Positions 21,906 through 32,539 of a DNA stretch of 64,000 nucleotides are shown here, piece by piece. This stretch comes from Panicum virgatum. Its lineage: Eukaryota > Streptophyta > Magnoliopsida > Poales > Poaceae. The notes beneath the pieces are model-generated. The model did not search any database. It was not told the DNA's origin and saw nothing but the letters and a program-made list of their open reading frames with translations. Each line of letters starts with the position of its first letter. The stretch's first letter is position 1. The stretch is from contig NC_053138.1 in NCBI RefSeq assembly GCF_016808335.1, positions 60,666,951-60,730,950 of the forward strand, in the 5' to 3' direction. The position numbers were made by a program, and so were the translations under genes.

Positions 21906-24501
21906 TGAAGCGTCCCCTCATAAGACAAGACTTAAATGTGATATAAATATCAGTTCCAGGAGTCTGATAACATATTTATTACATCAGATGGTACATCACC
22001 GTACAACTATACGCGGTAATGGGCAGTGAAGCACCACTATCGCGAGGATAACAACTAAAACCCACACAACGATATTAACTACGAAAAGGTCATCAGAGTC
22101 TTACGCCATACAGAGCTTCCTGCGGGTGACCCTATCAACAGGCAAGGTTGGGTGTATGACGGAACCCCTACTCAACGTCTTCGAAAATGAAATCTGGATC
22201 TTCCTCTGTAAAAATTAGGAAGGGGGTGAGTACAAACGTACTCAGCAAGTCCAACCACACCCACGGAGGGGGTATAAACAGAATATAATGCACAAGATAA
22301 ACCAAGGATAAGGCTAGGGTTTAATTTGCGGAAATCTAATTTTTATACATGGGTTTATTTGAAAGAAAGGGGTTTTCAAAAGCCATTATCCAGCACTGTG
22401 TAACACGTAGGGTTAATCCACACAGGATCCAAGTTTTAGATTGCTACCGGACTCCTCATCCGCCGTAGCACATAGCACAACTGATGGTCACTTTTTCAAA
22501 AAAAACTCACGTCAACCCATCCATTCCCAGAAGAAATACTAGTTGTGTGACCAAACCGTAACTCGCCCAGTACCGTGGGCACGACTATTCGAATACATTT
22601 TATACTCTGCAGAGGTGTGCAACTTTATCCACAAGCGGGGTACCACAGCACGATCACCTTAGTGTCGGTGCAAATCCCAACAAAGCCATTACCCACCTTA
22701 GCTAGACCTGACTATCCAACACGGGATCCACCAAGGGGCCATTGACCTATCACTGAGGTTTAACCAGGGTATAAGTCATACAGAGCTTATCCCTTCTCCT
22801 TGGTCACCCGTTGCTCTCAGCTCTCCTGATGACTGTCAGACTAACTAGTGGGATTATAGAGATAGGAGTAATATTTTTGGGTGGTTTTTTATTGGCACGG
22901 CCGTAATTATGTCAGAGATGGTGTGGTCGAATTTTGGGAGATTCGGAGAATGTTTGGTGCACGAAATGATAGATTAAAGGAGTGGTTAGGGCTAAACGGG
23001 GGTTTAAGGACCTCTTTGTAAATAGTTTTGAGGGTGGAAGGACTGGATTATAATTTCTAGAAATATCTGGGGCATACTAGAAAGGTGTAGGGGTCCATTT
23101 AAAATTAAGTTTATACAGTGGAGGGCTAGTCCCCTAAATAAGTAAAAGTAGAAGGGTCTTTATTCAAAAGTAACATATAGGGGGGGGTTCTTTAAGAATT
23201 AGAGGGAGGGGCAGGGGGTTTTGGGCATATTTGCCCTTCTTCTTCCCCTCTCCTGCGACCAAAACAGGGGAGGGGGAGAGGACGGCGCCGGTGGCCCTGG
23301 GGGTTCGGTGGCGGCCGTGGGGAGGGGGAAAAGGGAGAGGGAGGTCAGGAGGCTCGATTCCCAGCCGCAGGTTGGGCGGAGGCGGATCGAAGCAGCTTGG
23401 CCACGAGGGCCGGTGGGCGGCCGGCGGCGGTGCTGTGGTGGTGGCACTGCGGGCTGGGGAGGAGGGCTAGCGGTGGTGGGTGAGGTACTGGGGGTCGAGG
23501 TTGCTCGATTCCCTTCCCTACCTTGAGCTGGGACAGCACGGGGAAGTGGCTCTGCAGTGGCCGGCTGAGGCGGGCGGAGCTGTGTTGTGGTGGCAGCGCT
23601 GGGAGCTTGGGGAGGGGCTGTGCAGTGGTGGAGGTGGTTGTGGAGCTCAGAGGCGAGGCGGAGGGCCTACTTATAGGCGAGGAGAGGCGATGGAGCGGTG
23701 GTGGCCGGTGGGGTGGTTTTAATGCCGCTCGGTGTCGCGGCGCGGCGGCGCGGGCGGTGAGGCGGGACAAGGTCGACAAGACGGCTCGGGCAGGTGGTGC
23801 TGTGCTTGACGGCGGGCGGCGCGGCGAGCGGCGTGGCGCGTGGTGCACGTGGGAGCAGTGCGTGCGCGTGGACGGGAGCAGGAGCAGGGCATCAGCCAGC
23901 GGCGAAGGCGGGCGCTGTGCGCGGCTCTGCTCACGCGAGCTCGGGCGCCAAGGCGGCATAGGTGACGGGGCGGCATCGGCGAGCGGCGCGGCGAGCGTCC
24001 GGGCACATGGAGCGCGTGGGGGCGGCCGGGAGCAGGGGCGCGCATGCGTGCAGCGCGTGGGGAGGGACGGTGCAGCGGCGAGCTGCTCTGCAGCGTGTGG
24101 GAGAAAGGAGAGAGAGAAGGAGAAGGAAAAAGAAAAGAGAAAAGAAGAGAGAAAAAGAAAAGAAAAAGGGGAGAAGGAAAAAGAAAAGGAGAGAAGGAAA
24201 AAAAATAGAGAGGGGCGCCGGCGGGATTCGCGGCGGCGGTCGCGAGCGTGTGCCGCGGCTTCGGCGGGAAGCGACGCGCACGAAACGAGAAAGAACAGCG
24301 AGGGGGCAGTGATTGAATTCGGGTGTCGGGACAGAGATTCGATGGTGTTGGAACGGAGATTGAGTTCTGGTGTCAGGACGGCGAATCGCCGGGAAGCATT
24401 TTGGGGTTCGAACAGAAATGATTTGAGCTCCGCGACGAACCGAGATTTTGAATTTCATTTTTAGCGAGTAATTTATTCAGGTGAATTTCCGGGATGTTAT
24501 A
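21906..24501 (-). repeat. 3' LTR of the Tekay-like element
   Basis: 2.6 kb. Starts tgaagcgtcccctcat and ends gggatgttata (the usual TGTAACATCCC end has one change). It matches the solo LTR at 14387-17684 apart from a roughly 690-bp deletion joined near 22855. Minus-strand TATA box at cctacttatagg near 23667. The GC-rich, purine-rich part 23220-24300 gives long but meaningless frames on both strands. Confidence 0.88.
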
Positions 24502-25718
24502 AACCTACCCCAGTTAAAATGAATCACATCCTCGAGATTCAGCTGGCTCCTAAACATATGGGGAAACTCTTTCTTCAGAGCATCTTCACATTCCCATGTA
24601 GCTTCTTCTACTCCGTGTCTGCTCCACTGAACACTGCAAATCCGTACTTCGGAGTTTCTTGTCCTCCTAGTGACAGTGTCCAAAATCTTGACAGGTACTT
24701 TCTGGTACCGAAGGTCTATTTGTAGATCTATCTCTTCTTCTAGCACATGCTCTTTCTCTGGTACCCTCAAACATCTCCATAGCTGGGATACATGGAACAC
24801 TGGGTGTATATCTGACATTCCTTCTGGTAGCTCCAGATGGTATGCTACGTCTCTGACTTTCTTCAGAACTTGGTATGGTCCAATGTATCGAGGGGCCAAC
24901 TTTCCTTGTACTTGAAATCTTCGAGTTCCCCGGATAGGTGAAACCTTAAGGTAGACGAACTCTCCCGGGCTGAAGCTTATTTCTCGTCTCTTCTTGTCTG
25001 CGTAGCTCTTCTGTCGAGACTGGGTGGCCTTCAGCTTTTCTCTAATCTTGGCCACTCTTTCTTCCGCTTCCTTTATGAGTGCGGATCCAACTAGGGCACG
25101 TTCTCCAACTTCTGACCACATCAGAGGAGTTCTGCATTTTCTCCCATAAAGAGCTTCGAATGGTGACATACCCAAGCTTGCTTGATAACCATTGTTGTAT
25201 GAAAATTCCGCATAGGGCAAACTCTGCTCCCAATCCTTGCCATAGGTAAGGACACATGCTCTCAACATATCCTCCACAATGTGATTTACCCTTTTTGTTT
25301 GGCCATCCGTTTGTGGGTGATAGGCAGAGCTGAAATCCAATTTGGTGCCGATGGCTTTATGCAAACTTTTCCAGAACCTAGAGGTGAATTGGGTCCCTCT
25401 ATCTGAAACAATTCTGCTAGGCACACCATGCAACTTTACTATGTTTTCCACATAAAGCTTAGCTAGCTTTTCTCCACCGTAATTGGTCCGCACGGGTATG
25501 AAATGAGCCACTTTAGTGAGTCGGTCCACTATTACCCATATGGAGTCATGTCCTTTCTGTGTTCTGGGCGAACCCACTACAAAGTCCATTCCTATCTCAT
25601 CCCATTTCCAAATCGGGATGGGTAGGGGTTGCAACAGTCCTACTGGCTTTTGATATTCGGCCTTGATCCTTTGACAAGTATCACAATGGGTGACAAACCG
25701 TGCAATATCCGCCTTCAT
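24477..25718 (-). CDS. Tekay-like integrase with chromodomain, catalytic Glu changed to Lys
   Basis: Open 413-residue frame. HCDTCQRIK closes the zinc region. In the DDE core GMDFVVG and VSDRGTQF keep the two Asp, but the third motif reads TDGQTKRVN where TDGQTERVN is expected, so the catalytic Glu is lost (G to A change). The C-terminal region has the GPYQVLKKV SH3-like fold and a chromodomain-like end (VKILDTVTRRTRN...EEATWE) that in the family can guide insertion to heterochromatin. The frame reads 25 bp into the LTR before stopping at 24477. Upstream RT is truncated, so no full polyprotein is possible. Confidence 0.88.
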   Translation of the reverse strand: MKADIARFVTHCDTCQRIKAEYQKPVGLLQPLPIPIWKWDEIGMDFVVGSPRTQKGHDSIWVIVDRLTKVAHFIPVRTNYGGEKLAKLYVENIVKLHGVPSRIVSDRGTQFTSRFWKSLHKAIGTKLDFSSAYHPQTDGQTKRVNHIVEDMLRACVLTYGKDWEQSLPYAEFSYNNGYQASLGMSPFEALYGRKCRTPLMWSEVGERALVGSALIKEAEERVAKIREKLKATQSRQKSYADKKRREISFSPGEFVYLKVSPIRGTRRFQVQGKLAPRYIGPYQVLKKVRDVAYHLELPEGMSDIHPVFHVSQLWRCLRVPEKEHVLEEEIDLQIDLRYQKVPVKILDTVTRRTRNSEVRICSVQWSRHGVEEATWECEDALKKEFPHMFRSQLNLEDVIHFNWGRFITSRKFT

Positions 25719-25898
25719 TCCATTCCACCAATATTTTTTTTTAAATCCATATACATCTTGGTGGATCCTGAGTGGATGGAGTAGGCCGAGTTATGGGCTT
25801 CATCCATAATTACCTACCGGAAGTCTCATTTCTTGGGCACACAAATCCTATTTTTATACTATAAAGTTCCCTCATTATCCACTCTAAAGTCTGGTGCC

Positions 25899-26930
25899 TT
25901 ATTTTCTCCAGTCTGCATTCGGATTTTCATCAAGTCCTTTGTCCGAACTTTGGGCCTTTCTGATTTTATCCTCCAGAGTGGGTTGAATGCTCATCTTGCG
26001 AATGGATCCTTGAGGGACAATGTGCACATTCAATCGTGCCATTTCTTCCTGTAGATGGGCATCCTTGGGTCCATAAGATTTCTGGCTTAAGGCATCAGCT
26101 ACCACATTAGCTTTGCCAGGGTGGTAATGAATTTCCACATTATAATCTTTAACCGGTTCTAACCACCTTCTTTGCCTTAAGTTCAAATCTGGCTGGGTGA
26201 AAATATACTTCAAACTCTTATGGTCGGTGTAGATCTCACACTTATTTCTGATTAGATAATGTCTCCAAATCTTGAGGGCATGCACTACGGCTGCAAACTC
26301 TAGATCATGTGTTGGGTAATTCTGTTCATGAGGCCTGAGCTGTCGGGAAGCATAAGCTACTACCCTCCCGTCTTGCATGAGGACACATCCTAACCCTTGT
26401 CAGGATGCATCACAATAAATGACAAAATCCCTATGAATATCTGGTAGGGTCAGTACTGGGGCAGTTGTCAACCTATTCTTCAATTCTTGGAAACTTCTTT
26501 CACATGACTCTGTCTAGGTGAATTTCTTATCCTTCTTGAGCAGCTCTGTCATGGGCCGGGCTATCTTGGAAAATCCTTCAATGAACCTCCGATAATACCC
26601 AGCTAATCCAAGAAAGCTTCTGATTTCACTAACATTGGTCGGTTGCTGCCAGTTGGAGACTGCTTCGACCTTCTCAGGGTCCACTGCTACTCCTTCTGCG
26701 GTTAGAATATGACCAAGGAAAGCAACTTTCTTAAGCCAGAATTCACACTTGCTGAATTTGGCATATAGCTTATGTACTCTCAGCTTTTCCAATACTACCC
26801 GCAGATGTTGCTCGTGTTCCTGGACACCCTTGGAGTAAATAAGTATATCGTCGATAAAGACTACGACAAACTTATCTAACTCGTCCATAAACACCTTGTT
26901 CATGAGATTCATGAAATAAGCATGTGCATT
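25899..26930 (-). pseudogene. Tekay-like RT (C-terminal half) and RNase H
   Basis: 26930-26514 starts inside RT at [11 protein letters not shown], keeps the catalytic [10 protein letters not shown] box and thumb ([12 protein letters not shown]), and ends in a TAG near 26514. 26378-25899 is RNase H with [13 protein letters not shown] and ANVVADALS. Stops separate the parts. The 5' side is fused to LTR sequence by a deletion. Confidence 0.85.
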
Positions 26931-26933
26931 GGT

Positions 26934-27866
26934 GAGGTACTGGGGGTCGAGGTGGCTCGATTCCCCTCCCTACCTTGAGCTGCGACGGCGCGGGGAGGTG
27001 GCTCTGTGGTGGCCGGCGGAGGCGGGCGGAGCTGTGTTGTGGCGGCGGCGCTGGGAGCTTGGGGAGGAGCTGCGCGGTGGTGGAGGTGGTTGTGGAGCTC
27101 GGAGGTGAGGCGGAGGGCCTACTTATAGGCGAGGAGAGGCGGTGGAGCGGTGGTGGCCGGTGGGGCGGCTTTAATGCCACTCGGTGTCGCGGTGCGGTGG
27201 CGCGAGCGGAGAGGCGACAGAGGGTCGACGAGATGGCTCGGGCAGGTGGCACTGTGCTTGACAGCGGGCGGCGCGGCGAGCGACGTGGTGCGTGGTGCAC
27301 GTGGGAGCAGTGCGTGCGCATGGACGGGAGCAGGGCGTCGGCCGGCGGCCGAGGCGGGCGCTGTGCGCGGCTCTGGTCACCCGAGCTCGGGCGCTAAGGC
27401 GGCACAGGTGACAGGGCGGCATCGGCGAGCGGCGCGGCAAGCGTCCTGGCACGCGGAGTGCGTGGGGGCGGCCGGGAGCAGGGAAGGAGACGGAAAAGGA
27501 AAACAGAAAAGAAGAGAGAAAAAGGAAAGAAAAAGGGGAGAAGGAAAAAGAAAAGGAGAGAAGGAAAAAAAAGAGAGGGGCGCCGGAGGGATTCGCGGCG
27601 GCGGTCGCGAGCTCGTGTCGCGGCTTCGGTGGGAAGCGACGCGCGCGGAATGAGAAAGAACAGCGAGGGGGCGGTGATTGAATTCGGTTGTCGGGACAGA
27701 GATTTGATGGTGTTGGAACGGAGATTGAGTTCTGGTGTCAGGACGGCGAATCGCCGGGAAGGGTTTTGGGGTTCGAACAGAAACGATTTGAGCTCAGCGA
27801 CGAACTAAGATTTTGAATTTTATTTTTAGCGAGTAATTTATTCGGATGAATTTCCGGGATGTTACA
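26934..27866 (-). repeat. Truncated 5' LTR of the Tekay-like element
   Basis: Matches about 23480-24501 of the left LTR, starting at ggtgaggtactgggggtcg, with an inner deletion of roughly 70 bp near 27480, and ends gggatgttaca at 27866. Only the part nearest the element edge survives. Confidence 0.85.
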
Positions 27867-28351
27867 TGCTAGCGTCTTGCTCCCCACGGTCAACTCCTTG
27901 GAAGCCACCCCTTTAGCACCAATGGGATCACCTCCACCCACGCCGCTGACCGTCATGTTCGTCTTGATCAACTCTTCGTCCGTCCCTCCAAGCTTCTTGA
28001 ATCATGAATAACGCATCAAATTTACTATTGCCCCTCCATCAACAAGCATATGGAAAATCGGCTTTCCATTGATATGACCCCTCATGTAAAGGGCTTTCAA
28101 GTGATTATCCGATTCCTTGGGCTTCTGGAATACGGCCTCACGCGGCCCGAAATCTAGAAGAGCCGCTTCCTCCTCTTCCTCCGAAACAACATAGTATTCT
28201 TCGAAAAACGCACAACATTTATCTCCATGTTGCTGTGCGTCGGAGAAGCTTCGTAATCCACTAGTTCCTCTTCACCCAAAGCTACAGGAACTACTGGAAC
28301 ATCATTGCGTGAAGCCGATGTAACCGCTTCGGCTTTCTGCTCATCAACAGG
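27867..28351 (-). pseudogene. Tat element protease core
   Basis: HMLVDGGAIVNLM near 28025-28065 is the aspartic-protease active site (DGGA for the common D[ST]GA), preceded by an acidic stretch and followed by VSGVGGGDPIGAKG. A TGA follows RYS near 28010 and the frame changes near 28215 within a T run. The Tekay-like insertion splits the protein after SKTLA. Confidence 0.75.
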
Positions 28352-31300
28352 CTAGATTGGTCTGACCGGTTGCTCCTGGCGGCTAGACCAGTCACCTGCA
28401 CCGGTCAGACCGGTCGCCTTGGGCGGTTCGACCGGTCCTGCTGACTGTATAGCGGGCTTGGCTAGCCACTCTTTGCCTTGAGGAACCATGGGCTGATATT
28501 TATTGAAGTGCTCATCCCTGAGCTTTTTGGCCTCTTGCTCCTTCTGCTCCTGACGCCTCAAGCGCTGCAACCTCCTTTTTTGCAAGTGGCTTAAACCCGG
28601 CGGGCACCACCTTGGTTGATGATACTTGCTCGCTGAACTGCTGCTGCTGGCCTCATGATCATTGGCCAACACTTGCTTCTGGGGATTAGTTTGAGCCGAT
28701 TTACCAAACACCATCGGCTTCTTTCCAACATCCTTGACCACCACATTCACATCACCTATTTTAACAACATCATCGGTGGTGGTCTTCCCAGAATCCACTT
28801 GCATGGGCTGCACATCCTCCTTTCTCTTCTTGACACGATATTCTTGCCTCGGAGGATGAGACTGAGCTGGTCTCTGCTGAGACCGGTCTGACCGTTCGGG
28901 CTGGACCGGTCTGACCGGTGCAGCATGTTGCTGCTGACCAGATTGGCGTGGGCCTAATCGGTCATGCACCAGTGTCCTGGAGCCTTCCCCTTGATAATGT
29001 GGCGGATATGGCATAGGGAAGCACTGCATCCAGACCCCTTCATGTTCCCACACTAGACTTGCAGCACTTGATGCTAGAGACATCCATGGTATAGTAGTAT
29101 ATGCCTTCTGCGGTGGGAACACAGTGACGACATCACCTCTGCGTTTGTTTGGCCCTTCCCTCATTGGAGAACCACCTCGACGTGGGGATGACCAAGATCT
29201 CTTTTTTAGTGGCCGATCTTAGTGAACGGCCTTCGTGTACTAGATCAGAAGCTGGCCAAAGGTTGGTTTCTGAGCAACCATCTTCCCTTGAATCTTCCGG
29301 GCACTTGGGCTTGAAAGTTCTTGGTCGACCCTGGGACAAACCGGTCTGACCGGTCGGTCTTGGACAGCGGGCCGACTCGCAGCAGCAGAAGAACTCTCTT
29401 GCCCCCCAGGCACTTTAGCTTTGACAGTAATTTTTATTTGCTCCTTGCCATCAGGAGCCTTTTCTAGAACCACTTCCCTAGCCAGAATCTTGTCATTGGC
29501 ATTCTTCGGCATTGTTTCACCAAACACCACATTTTTGCCTTCTGCACCTTCGACTTGTTCTGGCTGAAGCAGCACCTTTGCATTGCTCAGATCAATAGTA
29601 TGTGTGTTGGTGTGAACAGGAAATAGTGTCTTGTCAATTTTCATCTTAGGAAAGATCAATCATCCTTCATTCGTGGCCGATTGAACCTGGCGACGGAATA
29701 CATTACAATCGTTAGTCGCATGAGAATGAGAGTTATGAAACTTACAATATGCACGCCGCTTTAACTCCTCAAGCGGCGGTATAACATGAGTAACCTTAAT
29801 ATGCCCCAAACACAACAACTCATCAAAAATGCAATCACATTTGGAAACATCAAATGTAAATTTCATCTCTTCTTTCAGACCCTTTTGAGTCGGCTTAAGT
29901 GATGCACAAGAAGTCGGTTTGGCTGATGATGGCCAAACAAATTTGGCGGTGTAAACCTCATTATCCTCATCGGCCGAAGAATCGGAATCATATTCAACAA
30001 CATGAGTATTAGATCGATGAGGCTTATATGCATCCTTGGAATTTTTAATTTTATACTCTAGGTTCATTGCCCGAAGTTGCAAAGCATTAAGATTAAAATA
30101 ATCAAACCCTTCGAGCTTTTCTTTCAATTATGAGCGCAAACCATTAAGAGCAACATCTACCAAATCTTTATCAGAAATTGACAAATTGAAGCATCTGTTC
30201 TTAACCTCTTTAAACCTCTTGAAGTAATCGGATACCGATTCATCTCTAGTTTGTTTAACCGATGTCTAATCTGTCAATTTCGCTTCATTATCCCCACTAT
30301 AAAAGTGATCATGAAATTTTTGTTCTAATTCATTCCAAGAGCGGACCGAATTTGGGGGTAATGCAGAAAACCAAGAAAAAGCAGTTTCAGTTAATGATAA
30401 AGAAAACAAACGAACTCGCAAAGAGTTACTAGAACTAGCTTCACCCAATTAAGCAACATATTGACTTATGTGCTCCCAAGTTGACCGATTATCGTCCCCA
30501 CTAAATTTAATAAAATCGGGAACGTGCCACCCCGTAGGATAAGGAACCAAATCATAAGTATCGGAGTACGGTCTTTGATACAACCGATTTCTACGAGGAT
30601 TTATACCCAACTGACTAAGTTTGGTAGCAAGAAAAGTATTTAAATCCGCTCTCATCCTAGCAAAATCGGCTTCATAGTTTCCGCTACTAGATGTTTGGGC
30701 ATTTGTTGCTAGACGATTAGTTGCTGGTTCAGTAGTACTCATCGTCTGTGTAGCATGATGGGGATTATTTTTTGTCAAATCATCCCAAACATCTTGTAGC
30801 ATAGCGGGTGAAAAAGGAGGTTTGCCGTAAGATTTGGTGGTATACGGCGGCACGAAACCCTCCAACTCATCTGTTCAGCCAGGAGCAGCCGAACTCCGAA
30901 TTGGCGCAAGCGCCGGAGCAGACGTCGAGCCCATCACCATGGCACCGGTCTGACCGGTCTGAGGGACCGGTCTGACCGCTCCTGCCGCCAAGGCAGCGGT
31001 CTGACCGGTCATCGCGATCGGTCTGACTGGTTTGGCCGTGGTTGGCCGAACGGCACCTGGCGGTGGTGATTGCCCAACAAAATAATTCGGTGGCATCCCA
31101 AATTCCACATTAACTGTAGACGCAGGAGCTGCCGAACTAGGGGTAAGATCTTTAGTAGAATAAATGGTATCTAGGGTGTTACCCTTCTCCATCCTATCCA
31201 TGTGCTCATATAGATGAATCAAAGTATTTTGCATGAATATCTGCTCATCGTTGATCTTCTCCCCCAGATCTGATAATAACAAGTTGTATAGATCTTGAGG

Positions 31301-31561
31301 GTAAGAACTTACATTGAAAACAGCAGGAGCAGGCGACAGTGGTGTAGTAGATGAGATCGACGGCATGACGAACGTCTCTTTCTCGATTACGCCTTGCCGA
31401 GTCTTCCCATAATATGCTAGCATCCTCGCCTTGATCTCCTCGTTCTGCTGCTTCAAGTCAGCTTCAAACTTCTGGCGCTACTCTTCAGATAGATCTTCAT
31501 AGGTGACATTGATAGCATTCAACAGACCTATCTTGGAAGCATCTCCCTTCTCACCGGCCAT
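28352..31561 (-). pseudogene. Tat element gag
   Basis: One frame from ATG 31561 (MAGEKGDASK) to 28352, never shifted but cut by stops near 31476, 30872, 30447, 30264, 30126, 29658 and 29238. The gag core is at 30448-30266 (TETAFSWFSALPPNSVRSWNELEQKF). A CX2HX.C-like RNA-binding block (CKFHNSHSHATNDC) is near 29740. The linkers are rich in PVRP, TGQTG and DRSDRS peptides, which are translations of the ACCGGTCTGACCGGT motif in different frames. A basic, Lys/Arg/Gln-rich helix (HLQKRRLQRLRRQEQKEQE) precedes the end. The protein would form the particle. Confidence 0.8.
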
Positions 31562-31591
31562 TGAAACCGATGCAGATTGTTTCTTCTTCTT

Positions 31592-31612
31592 GGTTCCCCA
31601 GCAGAGTCGCCA
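31592..31612 (-). promoter_or_regulatory. Primer binding site of the Tat element
   Basis: Minus strand TGGCGACTCTGCTGGGGAAC, seven bases inside the LTR edge, the usual place and TGG start of a tRNA-primed site. I do not assign the tRNA. Confidence 0.65.
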
Positions 31613-31619
31613 AAAATTA

Positions 31620-32124
31620 TGTTGACGCTAATCTGGTCAACACACCGGTGCGCTAGAACGCGCGGCTCGCAACGATCAATCACCAGCGGGCTTCAAACGG
31701 CGACCGGTCAGACCGGTCGCTTCAACCGGTCAGACCGGTTGAAGGCAGAAACACGCGAAAACCTAGAACCTCAAGCCCGGGAGGGACCCCGTCGAAACTC
31801 GAAGATCTAGGATTGCCTTAAGGTCGGCAGGCCACTCAAGACGTACTTGAACGCCGCAGAGGAGAACAAAGAACAACAAAAGGGTTGGAAAATATTAGGG
31901 TTTGAATAAAGCGTAAAAGAGATTGTATTGATTCGATTGTGGTTAGAAAACCCTCAATCGGCCGCAGCCTTTATATTTATAGGCCGGGGAGGACGTAACC
32001 CTTCAAAATCGGGTTACAATAGGACTCTTAACATGAAACCCTAACCCTACTCGAATTACAGGCCCAGACCGGTCGACCGGTCAGACCGGTCTGCCTCTGT
32101 TATTGCTAATTTTGGCCTCCAACA
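31620..32124 (-). repeat. 5' LTR of the Tat element, 505 bp
   Basis: tgttgacgctaatctgg to ggcctccaaca. A minus-strand TATA box TATAAATATA lies at 31972-31981. ACCGGTC motifs in both orientations occur near 31703-31740 and 32066-32094. It is complete relative to the left LTR. Confidence 0.88.
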
Positions 32125-32129
32125 ACAAC

Positions 32130-32310
32130 ACGAGTGGGGAAACTAGCCCGAGCCGAGCACAATCTCTTTCACATGTTCGCCCACTAATGACCACAATGAG
32201 TCAGTACAATGCCATTGCCATACGGTGTGAGCACGGAACAACCCGAGGAACGCCGCGATCAACCAACCCTGTCTAGAGTCAACATGCCACACGCTACAAG
32301 TCCACAGCCC
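32130..32310. repeat. Repeated segment, copy 1 right part
   Basis: acgagtggggaaactag...agccgagcacaatctcttt...gcccactaatg matches 63648-63775 of copy 2 and continues copy 1 after about 20 kb of inserted elements. The match fades near acacgctacaagtcca. Confidence 0.7.
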
Positions 32311-32338
32311 AAATTCAATTTTGTTGGACTACATAAAG

Positions 32339-32425
32339 ATCATATGATATGATACGATAAATTTTTTAGTACAGATCAATCATTTAATGATTGGAGAATC
32401 ATAAAAAATTCATCATAATTAGACC

Positions 32426-32466
<41 letters not shown>

Positions 32467-32536
32467 TTAATTATAAAAAAGTATATAGATCTAAAAGTAA
32501 AAAACAAATTTTACTAAATTGTATCGTATCATATGG
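32339..32536. mobile_element. Probable MITE with catatgatacgata termini, about 200 bp
   Basis: catatgatatgatacgataaat at the left is the imperfect inverse of aaattgtatcgtatcatatg at the right, enclosing AT-rich DNA and a TA microsatellite. TSD not resolved. The hAT element inserted at its right edge. Confidence 0.6.
32431..32463. repeat. (TA)n microsatellite
   Basis: 33 bp of alternating TA inside the MITE. Confidence 0.95.
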
Positions 32537-32539
32537 TCA

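Larger units (their letters stand above)
21906..27866 (-). mobile_element. Truncated Tekay/Del-like chromovirus, TSD tgcta
   Basis: Left LTR 21906-24501, pol from integrase back to the middle of RT (24477-26930), then an abrupt join to a partial right LTR (about 26934-27866). The 5-bp TSD tgcta is perfect (21901-21905 and 27867-27871). gag, protease, N-terminal RT, primer site and the inner part of the 5' LTR are gone. The break is between RT at ...gcattggt and LTR at ggtgaggtactgg, sharing about three bases. The chromodomain-like end of the integrase puts it near Tekay. Confidence 0.88.
14284..32124 (-). mobile_element. Tat-type Ty3/gypsy LTR retrotransposon, 17.8 kb with nested insertions
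   Basis: LTR ends are TGTTGACGC...CCAACA on the plus strand. The 5-bp TSD acaac is intact at 14279-14283 and 32125-32129. The coding strand is minus: gag at the right, then protease, RT, RNase H, a second RNase H-like domain (typical of the Tat lineage) and integrase at the left. Two Tekay-like insertions lie inside it: a solo LTR in the left LTR (14387-17684) and a truncated element in the protease (21906-27866). Removing both leaves an element of about 8.6 kb. It carries many stops and frameshifts. Confidence 0.9.

Noticed and set aside
23221..24464. Similar long frames up to 313 residues in the Tekay-like LTR
   Set aside because: Same cause: composition bias in LTR sequence; no conservation between copies at 23.2-24.5 kb and 26.9-27.9 kb.
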